A stretch of 64,000 nt of DNA, taken from NCBI RefSeq assembly GCF_030519375.1, contig NZ_JAUMKB010000010.1:159791-223790 (forward strand), in the 5' to 3' direction. Below the pieces are notes generated by a model. The model searched no databases. It had not been told where the DNA came from and saw only the letters and a list, made by a program, of their open reading frames with translations. The DNA is from Mucilaginibacter tolerans. Its GTDB lineage: Bacteria; Bacteroidota; Bacteroidia; Sphingobacteriales; Sphingobacteriaceae. A program made the translations under genes and the position numbers. Of the stretch, positions 1-8,844 are shown piece after piece (within the stretch, counting starts at the first letter, position 1; every line of letters begins with the position of its first letter).

Positions 1-286
1 CAATAAAAGTTTCCTGGTTTGGCGTTGGTTGCCGCCAGAATGAAGGAGACGAATTGACGATTTGCCCTCTGTTTTTCAAACCTTGTAAACAGTTCCTGAG
101 ATTACGCTTCCAAGCTGGTTCACCGGTTTCTTCATTGCGTAATATTGTGGACGCCAGGTCATGTCGGTCAAATTGCAAGTTTGCGTCAGCAAGTTCATAA
201 AATCTGTCTATGAGGACTGGTTCACAATTGGAGTCGTTAATCGCGTCAAAAATAATTTTTTTGAATACAGAATTTGCAGTTGGCAT
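1..286 (-). CDS. Winged-helix-like N-terminal fragment, 5' complete, runs off the left edge
   Basis: On the minus strand an ATG at 286-284 opens a frame with no stop down to base 1 (95 codons visible). The product begins MPTANSVFKKIIF and carries a stretch around residues 60-85 (GEPAWKRNLRNCLQGLK followed by a basic Gly and a SPSFWRQP segment). This has the shape of the winged-helix DNA-binding module found at the N terminus of several restriction-type or Mrr-like nucleases. Codon use and amino-acid composition look like a true gene, whereas the plus-strand frame in the same bases does not. It is divergent from the defence operon that starts at 591. The catalytic part, if any, lies outside the window, so no function is assigned. 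Confidence 0.55.
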   Translation of the reverse strand, partial: MPTANSVFKKIIFDAINDSNCEPVLIDRFYELADANLQFDRHDLASTILRNEETGEPAWKRNLRNCLQGLKNRGQIVNSSPSFWRQPTPNQETFI

Positions 287-590
287 TGTTCGAGATATTT
301 ACCGAAAATAATGTATTTATCTTATTATTGGACCGAAGCAGCTGACTTACTGGTCAATTCCCTTACCAAATAAGCTTTTAGATCATACCCGGAAAACCCG
401 GCGGTGAGCACCGTTTACCATATGTTGACGGCAATTTACCTCATTAGTAATAGCGAAATTATTTGATAATTTTGTATAGGTAAAACCTTGGTTTCCCGTT
501 CGGCTGTAATTAGGAAGTATTAGCAACCCAATAGATATATATTTATAAAACCTGAAATAAAATTATAGATTTGACAAACCCTTATCGCAA
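287..590. promoter_or_regulatory. Divergent intergenic region upstream of the defence operon
   Basis: No gene is seen here. Two matches to the Bacteroidota -7 element TAnnTTTG lie on the plus strand: TAATTTTG at 467-474 and TAGATTTG at 566-573. The second ends only 17 bases before the ATG at 591, and neither has a clear -33 TTTG at the ideal distance. One or both could drive the five-gene operon. This is a motif match only. Confidence 0.4.
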
Positions 591-3239
591 ATGAAATTCA
601 GTTATAATGCACGCATAATTAAACATCTAGGTTATGAACTGATAACCTCGGATGAAGTTGCAATAACTGAATTAATCAAAAATTCCTACGACGCCAAAGC
701 AACTGTTGTAAACATTCAGTTTTTATCCTCGATTAGTCTGTTAATCAACACAAAGGGACTGCAACCCATCCCTCAAAAAATATTCGACTTATTAAATAAT
801 ATTAAACCCTTTGGAATTATTGTCCTCGAAGACAATGGTAAAGGCATGGACTATAATACTCTCACTGAAGGTTTTTTTGAAGTCGGTAGTACATTAAAAG
901 TTGACGAAAAAGTAAAAGCGGGGGAAAGTGACCCTATAATCTTAGGTGATAAAGGGATCGGCAGATTGGCGGCTCAAAGGATAAGTCCAGTCCTGTTGGT
1001 TGAAACAAAGATAGAGGGTTCTAACGAGATTAATATCGTACAAGTTGAGTGGGATGATTTTTTTAAATCAAAGGAAGCTGAGGCCCCGGAATTTAAGATT
1101 GAGAGCCCGCTGAAAAATTCTTATACCAGGTTGTGGTTACTCGGTAGCGCTAAAAGACCGCTGATATTCAACAAATTTTTTGAAGAAAAAGAGACGTATG
1201 ATTTCGATATTTTTAATAATCCGGTTAAAAGTTTAGGTAAGAAATTATTTGTTAACGACGAATTGCACGCTGCACTTGGGTTCCTTTATTCTCCTTTTGA
1301 AAGCAATAAAAGTGTTCTGACTCTTAACCTCTCGTACAACAACCGCCCAATAATATTCGAATTCAATCAAGGTGCAATAAATATAGCCGAATCTATTCAT
1401 TTGATGGACTCCCGAATCCTCTATGATGAGGAAGGCAATCCAGACGACCTTGAGATCACCTTGACAATGCAAATAAAACCTTGGTTCTTAGAACGGATAC
1501 ATTTCGCAGAGTTAGGGAAGGTGTTGTATCAGGACTGGAAGCAGCCGCACGAATTCTACGCTACCCTCCTGGAAAAATACAAGGATTACTATGACAAAAG
1601 TCTTAAGGAAATTTTTACTCTGTCAAGCGTTTTTAATAAATGGAACAAAAAATACAATAGCAATTTAACGGACGAATTTATCCCGGCCCTATTAAAATTA
1701 TCTCCAATTGAAGGCAGGATATATTCGTTTAAACGGGATAAATCACTTATCTCCATGGCAATAGCTTCCGCAATTGACAATCATTTCATTGATAAAAACT
1801 CCGATGGTATAAAAACAGATTTCAGCTCGTATCTTTCAACAAATAATGGTATCAAGCTTTACAGGAATTCTTTCCGCATCGGTACGATAGGCAACAAGGA
1901 CAACGACTGGTTAAAGCTTCAACAAAAACGGACCACTGGCCAGCAATTTTATCGTTTTGAACTTGGCAACGTGATAGGTTTTATCAAGATAAACGATAAA
2001 AAGCAAGAATATATTTATGAGACAAGTTCCCGTGAGGATTTAAATGATAACGTCTACGTGCACTCATTACAGATTGCATTAAGCGAAATTATAGAGATTT
2101 TTTCACCTGGCTTCATAAAAAGGGCAGTTGAGATAACCAAATTCATTCTCGAAAATGAAGACCTTATTCCTGAAAATAACACCGAAGAGATAGAAGACGA
2201 AGTAAATAAATCAAGACTTATTGTAGAGGCTGCCAAACGTAATATGCAAGCCATAAATGCCGCTATCACATCGATTAAAGGAAATATTGATTTGGATAAC
2301 GAGACGAAAATAAATGCGGTCAGGAAAGTATTTTTAGAACTAGAGCCAATAGCGCTGGATTTTGAACAAAATATTGCCGATACAAACCGCTCCTTCCTAA
2401 GTGCAAATACCTTATTGGAAGTTGCCAAACAACAGCAAATAAGAATTAAAACGGAGGCATACAATAACTATAAATTGATGGCTAATGGTTTGGTAACCGA
2501 AGTTATCACGCATGAGTTACATTCACTTTTGACTTATTCGGAAGACGAGGAGGAAAAATACGACACCCATTTAAAGGCATTGCAGCAGTACTTACTTGAT
2601 AATAGGCTGTATGATCTTAACAACGACCATCTTATCCCCGTTCAAAAAAAATTCAAACATCTGTATTCGAGAATGGGGGACCTGGATAAATTTTATTCTT
2701 TTCTCGAACGTACATTTATTTATAAGGGTAATAGTGAAGACTTTGTGCCTGTGAACCTTGCAGATGAATTGAAAGCGATTTTTGAAAGGTTCAAATTCCG
2801 TTTAGTGAAACACAAAATAGACGTTGACATTTCTTCGGTAACCAACTTATGGGAAGTGCCGAAGGGATCGTTAATGCACGTGTTCTATAACCTGATTGAC
2901 AATTCCATTTATTGGATAGATCGCCGGCAAAATCTCGCAAAAACCAATTCAACCTACGCAAGAGCTGAAAAGGATGAAATAGTTATCAGAACTGTGAATG
3001 CAAACACTGTGCAGTATTTTGATACAGGGACGGGCGTTTTTGAAAAATATCAGCATACTTTATTTAATGAAATGGAATCGGGAAAAGAAAACGGCCGGGG
3101 GATGGGGCTTTACATAGTACGGCAATTCTTGAAATCATTTGGTGGAGAAATTGAATTACTCGATGCGCTAAATGATCATGGTAACCGTTACATTTTTGAA
3201 ATTCGCATGAAAAATAGTTTGGAGGAAGACGATGAGTAG
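591..3239 (+). CDS. Dual-GHKL ATPase protein (MORC/MutL/Hsp90-like plus histidine-kinase-like module)
   Basis: The 882-residue protein has two separate GHKL ATP-binding modules. The N-terminal one has an N box at E27-LIKN31, a G1 motif DNGKG at 81-85 and a GDKGIGRL motif at 119-126. It is followed at about 415-500 by a transducer-like segment (LYRNSFRIG, then NDNDWLKL). This layout is that of HATPase_c_3 proteins such as MORC, MutL and Hsp90. A helical region spans about 535-620. The C-terminal part resembles a sensor kinase: a possible H box at H641 (THELHSLL), an N box N767-N771, DTGTG at 811-815 and GRGMGL at 835-840. There is no signal peptide or membrane segment, so it is cytoplasmic. 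Its stop overlaps the next start by 8 bases. Role inferred: ATP-driven sensor or gate of the linked restriction-modification genes. Confidence 0.85.
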   Translation: MKFSYNARIIKHLGYELITSDEVAITELIKNSYDAKATVVNIQFLSSISLLINTKGLQPIPQKIFDLLNNIKPFGIIVLEDNGKGMDYNTLTEGFFEVGSTLKVDEKVKAGESDPIILGDKGIGRLAAQRISPVLLVETKIEGSNEINIVQVEWDDFFKSKEAEAPEFKIESPLKNSYTRLWLLGSAKRPLIFNKFFEEKETYDFDIFNNPVKSLGKKLFVNDELHAALGFLYSPFESNKSVLTLNLSYNNRPIIFEFNQGAINIAESIHLMDSRILYDEEGNPDDLEITLTMQIKPWFLERIHFAELGKVLYQDWKQPHEFYATLLEKYKDYYDKSLKEIFTLSSVFNKWNKKYNSNLTDEFIPALLKLSPIEGRIYSFKRDKSLISMAIASAIDNHFIDKNSDGIKTDFSSYLSTNNGIKLYRNSFRIGTIGNKDNDWLKLQQKRTTGQQFYRFELGNVIGFIKINDKKQEYIYETSSREDLNDNVYVHSLQIALSEIIEIFSPGFIKRAVEITKFILENEDLIPENNTEEIEDEVNKSRLIVEAAKRNMQAINAAITSIKGNIDLDNETKINAVRKVFLELEPIALDFEQNIADTNRSFLSANTLLEVAKQQQIRIKTEAYNNYKLMANGLVTEVITHELHSLLTYSEDEEEKYDTHLKALQQYLLDNRLYDLNNDHLIPVQKKFKHLYSRMGDLDKFYSFLERTFIYKGNSEDFVPVNLADELKAIFERFKFRLVKHKIDVDISSVTNLWEVPKGSLMHVFYNLIDNSIYWIDRRQNLAKTNSTYARAEKDEIVIRTVNANTVQYFDTGTGVFEKYQHTLFNEMESGKENGRGMGLYIVRQFLKSFGGEIELLDALNDHGNRYIFEIRMKNSLEEDDE

Positions 3240-5517
3240 ACTTCCCGTGCTGATGCGAGCGTTAAGAGCTTTTACTGTAGTCATTATTGAGAATGCATTG
3301 CAATATGAGACCGATCCAGGGATAATTCTTGGCAAGTTTTCCCTTAAAAGATGCAACCGGGCAAAAATATGTTCAACGCTCTGCGATTTAGGACATAAAG
3401 ATTGCGCTGACTTGCTTCAAAAATTCTATGTGGCATTTGAGCAGTCCGCTAGAAAGCCGGAAATAGAAGCTAAGGGGGCGGAAAACTTCTTCAAGCATTA
3501 TATCACAAAAGATTGTGGTATAACCGATTTAAACGAAGATGAGGTTATGAGTTGCCTAGGTAAGCTGATAGCGGCCGATGAGAGCGACGAGGTGAAATCG
3601 GCGCTTATGAAATATGGGCTCTTCAGCATCGAAGAAGCCGACTATAATGAGATTATTAGCGAAATCCACCAAGTAGAGGAAAGTGAAATTCTGTTTTACA
3701 AAGGAGATCCGCCAGCGCATGCTATTGAAACATTTTTTTTAGAACTAGATGAAGCTTCTCAGCGGACAGGAAGTGAATTTTGCTTGGCCATTGTAGATAA
3801 GAAATTGGGTACAGGAGGAGCTGACGAGGAAGGCCGGAATTTTATTATCAACCAGGTAGTTCCTGAAAACGAAAAGCGTGATAAGAAAATTATATGTTGC
3901 CTTTATACAAGTTCACCTGTAGAACTCATACCAACAGAGTTTACTGACTATTTCATCCAAGAGGTAGGAAAAACCTCAGCTGAGAAGTTGGACGTTATAA
4001 GCAGAACCTTAGCCCGGTCTGCATACGCACAGGTTTTCAATATTTTGATGTTGCAATGTCAGCGAAGTGCTGCAAATGCACGTGAGATGGTATTAAAAAA
4101 CCAAAAAAATATTAAATACGTTCTGCAACACTCTATTCGCGAAGGTATTCCTGGTTTTGAGGCTATAAAATATTGGTTTAATTTGGCCCAACAATATCAA
4201 CTTGAACAAGTAGAACTTGTCTCATTACCCCTTATTGCAGGTATAATCAATTTTTTTGATAACCAGCATCTCGAAGACCACCCGCACATTGGGAAAATAG
4301 GACCGGAGCTAAAAGAACTTAATTCGTTCGAACTATTCGACAAAAACGTTAATCAAAAATTCCAGCCGGTAACTCCAGGGGATATTTTTCAAATTGGCAC
4401 CGAACATTATATTTTAATGGGTCAGTTATGCGATATTTCTTTAAGGAGTACTAATACACGGAAAGCAAAATTAGGCGAGCTTTTAAAATTAAGTTTTATC
4501 GAAATACCAGGTGATGATGAAAAATATAGTATTACTGTCGATGATGGCAGAAAATCTATAACAATTCAAAATTTCCCAATGGAAGATGGAACATATACTA
4601 ATATTGTTATAGACGTTTCAACCGATACTACAGAATTTGCCGAGTTGGCTGCGTTGGATACTGTGATGTTCAACGAAAAAGGCGAAGCCAGGCTATCTAT
4701 TGATAAAAGCAAACAAATTGATGCTCTCAAAATTATGCCTGAACATCTATCTCAATATTATTTGATTCTTCAAGACAAATATATTTTACTTAAGTCTGTA
4801 AAAGATGCAGCACAAACAGATTTGACGGCCCTGATTAATAGCGATGTCAGGTTTTCAACCCTCAATTTTGCTGCTGCGGGCGACACGGTTAATCTAGGTT
4901 TTAAACGCATCGCTAGGCTTAAGGGTCGGTATTTTGATTCTGTTTACAACAATTTTTTGAACAATAAAGGGCGTATCGATTTAAACCTAATTGACAATTC
5001 TCCCGAATACGCTTCGACTGTAAAACTTACCTGCTCGTTTTTGCCGGACCATAACCCATTGCAAGTTATTGAAAACGCAAATCTTTGGTTTTCAAAGGGA
5101 AACTATTACTTCAAAACGGACGAATTAATTTCGTTATTGCCAGAAGGCTTTAGGCCATTGTTAAATCTGTATGGTACTGAAACTATCTCCACTGGTTCCC
5201 ATATGTATGATTTAACCAAAAATGAGGATGGATCTTACAATTTGGACCTAAAATATTATATCCATAAAAATTTATATCAGGGTAAGTCCGTTTATAGTTA
5301 CAAGACCCTTTTTAATGAAAACAAACCAGTAAACGACCCGCTATTCCGGGTCGACGGCGAGGATATCGATCAAAATTTTTTGAACGAGGCTGGCCATCCA
5401 GCAAACCCGTTATCGCTCGAGCAGCTAAAAAAAGGGGTGACGGTGAACGAAAAAAAAGTGCACCTGCAATTGGTGAACGGAATTTTAATTAGAAAAGACC
5501 TTGAAGAACAAGATTGA
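3232..5517 (+). CDS. Receiver-like partner protein of the dual-GHKL ATPase
   Basis: This 761-residue cytoplasmic protein is not assignable as a whole. Residues about 150-280 look like a response-regulator receiver: a hydrophobic strand ends in D189 (CLAIVDKKLG), a second strand ends in T226 (CCLYTSSP), and K247 sits where the conserved lysine is expected. The usual acidic pair of strand 1 is not evident, so the domain may be degenerate. An internal block near 383-405 (GDIFQIGTEHYIL then GQLCDISLR) looks structurally constrained, but I do not recognise it. The start overlaps the ATPase gene by 8 bases and the end overlaps the methyltransferase gene by 17 bases, which indicates translational coupling. 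The pairing of a kinase-like protein and a receiver-like protein suggests a signalling relay, but phosphotransfer is inference. Confidence 0.75.
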   Translation: MSRLPVLMRALRAFTVVIIENALQYETDPGIILGKFSLKRCNRAKICSTLCDLGHKDCADLLQKFYVAFEQSARKPEIEAKGAENFFKHYITKDCGITDLNEDEVMSCLGKLIAADESDEVKSALMKYGLFSIEEADYNEIISEIHQVEESEILFYKGDPPAHAIETFFLELDEASQRTGSEFCLAIVDKKLGTGGADEEGRNFIINQVVPENEKRDKKIICCLYTSSPVELIPTEFTDYFIQEVGKTSAEKLDVISRTLARSAYAQVFNILMLQCQRSAANAREMVLKNQKNIKYVLQHSIREGIPGFEAIKYWFNLAQQYQLEQVELVSLPLIAGIINFFDNQHLEDHPHIGKIGPELKELNSFELFDKNVNQKFQPVTPGDIFQIGTEHYILMGQLCDISLRSTNTRKAKLGELLKLSFIEIPGDDEKYSITVDDGRKSITIQNFPMEDGTYTNIVIDVSTDTTEFAELAALDTVMFNEKGEARLSIDKSKQIDALKIMPEHLSQYYLILQDKYILLKSVKDAAQTDLTALINSDVRFSTLNFAAAGDTVNLGFKRIARLKGRYFDSVYNNFLNNKGRIDLNLIDNSPEYASTVKLTCSFLPDHNPLQVIENANLWFSKGNYYFKTDELISLLPEGFRPLLNLYGTETISTGSHMYDLTKNEDGSYNLDLKYYIHKNLYQGKSVYSYKTLFNENKPVNDPLFRVDGEDIDQNFLNEAGHPANPLSLEQLKKGVTVNEKKVHLQLVNGILIRKDLEEQD

Positions 5518-6655
5518 TATCATTTCTCTTTTTTCCGGCGGCGGATTCCTCGATCTGGGTTTTATGAACCAAGGATTTCAGGTAAATGCAGCAGTGGAAT
5601 TTCATGAGGCATTTGTTAATGCATACAACCATGGCGTAAAGGCCTATGTAAAAAAATCACAAAAGGAAGTTTACAAAAATGGAATAATTAACCATGCTGA
5701 TATCGCTAGTCCTTTAGATGCAACGGATTCGGCGGTACAAAATAAGCTTATTGCGGATTTCCGGGGGGTTGCGGGCATTATTGGAGGTCCGCCATGTCAG
5801 GATTTCAGTGTTGGCGGAAAGAATCTTGGTACGGAAGGCAAACGCGGCAAATTGATTTTCACCTATAGGGATATTGTGAAACAAATTAATCCGTTATTTA
5901 TATTTTTTGAAAATGTCGCCGGCCTTTACCGAACGAAAACCCATCAAAACGAATTTTTCAATCTGAAAAATGAATTGGAAAAGGACTATACGCTCTGGTA
6001 CGAAATAATTAACGCGCTGGATTACGGTATACCACAAGATCGGCCAAGGCTTGCACTCGTTGGTTTCAGGAAAGATGTTGTTCAAAAAATGATTGACGGA
6101 GGTTACAAATTCATAACAGAACCATTTGAAGGGCATCAAAATGAACTTGTTTTTAAATGGCCAACTAAGACTTTTGTAAATGCGAAAAGTATTAATTGGC
6201 CTAAGTTATGGGAATTTGGTTCTGGTGTAGACGAGGATGAAATAAAGTCAATTCCAGCACGTTATGCCCCATTATTTATTAATACCGCATTTAATGGGCT
6301 GGATTCCTCTATTCCAAATCAAAACGAACATTTCAATCCGTACTCAGACAAATTTTTACGAATTAGCGAGGGTGATACTACAAAAAAGTCGTTTAAACGT
6401 TTACATAGGTACCGTTATAGTCCGACGGTAGCATATGGCAACAATGAAGTACATTTACATCCCACCGAAGCCAGGCGTCTTTCGGTAAGGGAAGCCTTGC
6501 GCATTCAAAGCGTTCCAGATCAATATATTCTTCCTCCCGAAATTAGTTTGACCGATAAGTTCAAGTTAATCAGTAATGGAGTGCCTACTAAAAAAGCCGA
6601 ATTGATTGCCAAAGAAATTCGACGGACAATAGAAAATTACATGGCTTTATTATAA
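5501..6655 (+). CDS. dcm: DNA (cytosine-5)-methyltransferase
   Basis: The 384-residue enzyme has the full m5C methyltransferase order: SAM motif I (LFSGGGFLDLGF, residues 9-20), the catalytic Cys in GGPPCQDFS, ENV of motif VI, QDRPR of motif VIII, a short target-recognition stretch, RRLSVREALRIQS of motif IX and the NGVP block near the end. It would methylate cytosine within a specific recognition sequence that cannot be read from the protein. The only start that keeps motif I is TTG at 5501, inside the upstream gene. The next Met is after motif I, and an in-frame stop lies just upstream at 5486. It is coupled to vsr by a TAATG overlap. It probably protects host DNA from the co-encoded nucleases. 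Confidence 0.95.
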   Translation: MKNKIDIISLFSGGGFLDLGFMNQGFQVNAAVEFHEAFVNAYNHGVKAYVKKSQKEVYKNGIINHADIASPLDATDSAVQNKLIADFRGVAGIIGGPPCQDFSVGGKNLGTEGKRGKLIFTYRDIVKQINPLFIFFENVAGLYRTKTHQNEFFNLKNELEKDYTLWYEIINALDYGIPQDRPRLALVGFRKDVVQKMIDGGYKFITEPFEGHQNELVFKWPTKTFVNAKSINWPKLWEFGSGVDEDEIKSIPARYAPLFINTAFNGLDSSIPNQNEHFNPYSDKFLRISEGDTTKKSFKRLHRYRYSPTVAYGNNEVHLHPTEARRLSVREALRIQSVPDQYILPPEISLTDKFKLISNGVPTKKAELIAKEIRRTIENYMALL

Positions 6656-7077
6656 TGGACATATGGAGCCCACAAAAACGCAGTATTGTCATGTCGAAGA
6701 TTCGTTCGAAGGACACAAAGCCAGAGTTGTTCTTACGATCCTGGTTGCATTCAAATGGATTAAGGTTCAGACTTCACCGGAAAGATTTGCCCGGAAAGCC
6801 CGATATTGTATTACCCAAGTATAAAACAGCCCTTTTTGTTCATGGGTGCTTTTGGCATTATCATGCCGATTGCAATGAAGGCCGTATACCTAGTTCCAAC
6901 ACAAACTTCTGGAAAGAAAAACTATCTAAGAATATCGAGAGGGATGCGGCCAACCAGCAACGGTTGGCTGGTGCCGGTTGGCGAGTGCTTGTTGTTTGGG
7001 AATGTCAGCTTCAGGGAAAGCAAAGATCACAAGTTTTTTTGGCTGCGCTCTTGCATAAAATTACCAAAACCAAATAG
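6655..7077 (+). CDS. vsr: Very short patch repair-type endonuclease Vsr
   Basis: The 140-residue protein carries the Vsr signatures: RSKDTKPE near 18-25, LPGKPDIVLP near 45-54 with the catalytic Asp, a K-T-A-L-F-V-H-G-C-F-W-H zinc/active-site block near 58-69, and WRVLVVWEC near 107-115. Vsr proteins nick DNA at T:G mismatches caused by deamination of 5-methylcytosine. In R-M operons Vsr-like proteins may also act as the restricting nuclease. The ATG overlaps the dcm stop by one base, and the next gene starts one base after this stop. The length is normal for the family. Confidence 0.95.
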   Translation: MDIWSPQKRSIVMSKIRSKDTKPELFLRSWLHSNGLRFRLHRKDLPGKPDIVLPKYKTALFVHGCFWHYHADCNEGRIPSSNTNFWKEKLSKNIERDAANQQRLAGAGWRVLVVWECQLQGKQRSQVFLAALLHKITKTK

Positions 7078-7078
7078 G

Positions 7079-8749
7079 ATGACACCGGCAGAAAAATTGA
7101 AGGCACTTGTTGATAAGGAGTTTGAAGAAGTTCTTGCTGTTATGAGTTCCCGGACTGCCTATATGGAGTTGCTTGAAATAATCCGGCAAATTGAGACAGC
7201 ATATATCGCGGGCGGTTCATCCGAAGACAGTTTCGCGGAACAAAAGTTATTTGAAAGCGTGCGCATGGGATGGATGCGGCCATTGTCATTTTATTTAAAA
7301 AACTTACAGGCCAATTTACAACCGTTGACTTTTGCATCAAAGTTGGAAGGGAAAATTTGGGCACTAAATTTATTAAAAGAGACCGGGAGTTTGGAGTTGG
7401 TGGATCGCTGGATAACAGCGGAGAAAGCAGGCATTGTGGAGATTTCGGAGCCTGACGAAAATAAATTCAAAGTCACGCCGCTTCATGAAATCGTCGAAAA
7501 GGAACATTATGACAGGGAAAGTATTGCGTATGTTAACAGGCAAATAGAGTTAAAAAACCAGAATGCATTTCAACGTCATACGGTTAAATTCAAAAATATC
7601 GAAAAGCAAATGTTGGGAACGCTGCAAATCGTTGATGACACGTTCATTAAATATAGCACCACCCCTGATATTGATCGCTACTATTCCCAATTAGGATATT
7701 TTCACTTATCAAATAATCTTGCATTCGATGATTTCGGAGGCGACGATGTGTTCGGAGGCATACCATACAAACTTTATCTTCGAGTTCTTGAAGAAGTATG
7801 CGGTGTTGCTTTAAAACACTTCGATTATTGCAAAATTGCAGTCCGCAAGAACGGCAATGTTGACTTTTTTAATATCCTTCCTTATAGCTTTTATGAAGAC
7901 AAAACATTACTAGATTTTTCCCAGTACCTAAAGATATCATTGCCTGAGACCAGTCAGATTTTTGGGTGCCTGACCTTGGATACCGGGAATATATCTTATC
8001 ATGAACTTTTCAAGGGCAATATTTTGGCGCCGTACGTGAGGACAGGCCCCAACCAGTTAACAAGAACCTTTTTTGGAGCCTGGGAAGGCGGCATAGATTT
8101 CTTAAAAAGGGAGCTAAAAAGACGATTTGAGGACGATTATTTTAAAGCCGTAAATAAACGCGAAGCACGCTTCAGGGATGATATATATCGATTTTTTAAG
8201 GGTAATCGGTTTGTGACTACATCTGAAGAGATTGAGATTAAATTGCCAGGACTGCATACTGATATTGATGGCGTCGTTTTCGACAAGAAAACGCGGTCGT
8301 TGGGTATTTTTCAGTTGAAATGGCAAGATATGTTCTATGCGTCATTACAAGAGCGGAGAAGCAGGATCAGTAACTTATATCCTAAAGCATCAGAATGGAT
8401 CGATAAAATCGAGAGATGGACAACTTCTTATCCTAAAAAAGAGATAATGACCAAATTGAAATTCAATTTAACTAACGAAGCCGGTGAATTCGAAAATGTG
8501 TATTTATTTGTAATAACCCGGAATCAGGTTCATTTCACAGGTATTGAACCTGACGAACGGGCTGCTTGGGCCACCATGTTTCAGTTAATTGAAAGTTATG
8601 ATTTTTACAAACTAGGATTGAATGACCCTGTAAAAGAGCTTTACCATCAAATAAAGATGGGACTGCCGTCAAATCGTGTGAAAGAAGAGGGGTATCCACA
8701 AATGCCTTCGTATACTGTTATGCATCAAACATTTGAGTTGCAACTTTAA
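7079..8749 (+). CDS. Putative PD-(D/E)XK (Mrr-like, D-QxK) nuclease of the R-M operon
   Basis: The start is the ATG at 7079, one base after the vsr stop (TAGGATG). The open frame extends upstream but only in antiphase to vsr coding sequence. The 556-residue product is unknown over its first 370 residues. Its C-terminal part has a restriction-nuclease-like core: a helix and strand near 375-392, then D397 in DIDGVVFD, and a strand ending QLK at 412-414 (FQLKWQD), followed by helices. D...QxK is the active-site variant seen in Mrr-type nucleases, where Gln replaces Glu. The position at the end of a dcm-vsr operon fits a restriction effector. It could also be an inactive or DNA-binding homologue. 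Confidence 0.7.
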   Translation: MTPAEKLKALVDKEFEEVLAVMSSRTAYMELLEIIRQIETAYIAGGSSEDSFAEQKLFESVRMGWMRPLSFYLKNLQANLQPLTFASKLEGKIWALNLLKETGSLELVDRWITAEKAGIVEISEPDENKFKVTPLHEIVEKEHYDRESIAYVNRQIELKNQNAFQRHTVKFKNIEKQMLGTLQIVDDTFIKYSTTPDIDRYYSQLGYFHLSNNLAFDDFGGDDVFGGIPYKLYLRVLEEVCGVALKHFDYCKIAVRKNGNVDFFNILPYSFYEDKTLLDFSQYLKISLPETSQIFGCLTLDTGNISYHELFKGNILAPYVRTGPNQLTRTFFGAWEGGIDFLKRELKRRFEDDYFKAVNKREARFRDDIYRFFKGNRFVTTSEEIEIKLPGLHTDIDGVVFDKKTRSLGIFQLKWQDMFYASLQERRSRISNLYPKASEWIDKIERWTTSYPKKEIMTKLKFNLTNEAGEFENVYLFVITRNQVHFTGIEPDERAAWATMFQLIESYDFYKLGLNDPVKELYHQIKMGLPSNRVKEEGYPQMPSYTVMHQTFELQL

Positions 8750-8844
8750 ATGTTCTATAAATAGATGATTAGAGCTGGCTAGTTCGTCAAAATCATATCT
8801 TTAGGATATTATTCAGCAACAAATCTCAAATTAAAATATCTACG

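Noticed and set aside
161..373. Plus-strand frame of 70 codons near the left edge
   Set aside because: It overlaps the more protein-like minus-strand frame at 1-286 and has a random-looking composition.
6806..7078. Upstream extension of the D-QxK nuclease gene
   Set aside because: This part lies antiphase to the vsr coding region, and the ATG at 7079 one base after the vsr stop is a better start.
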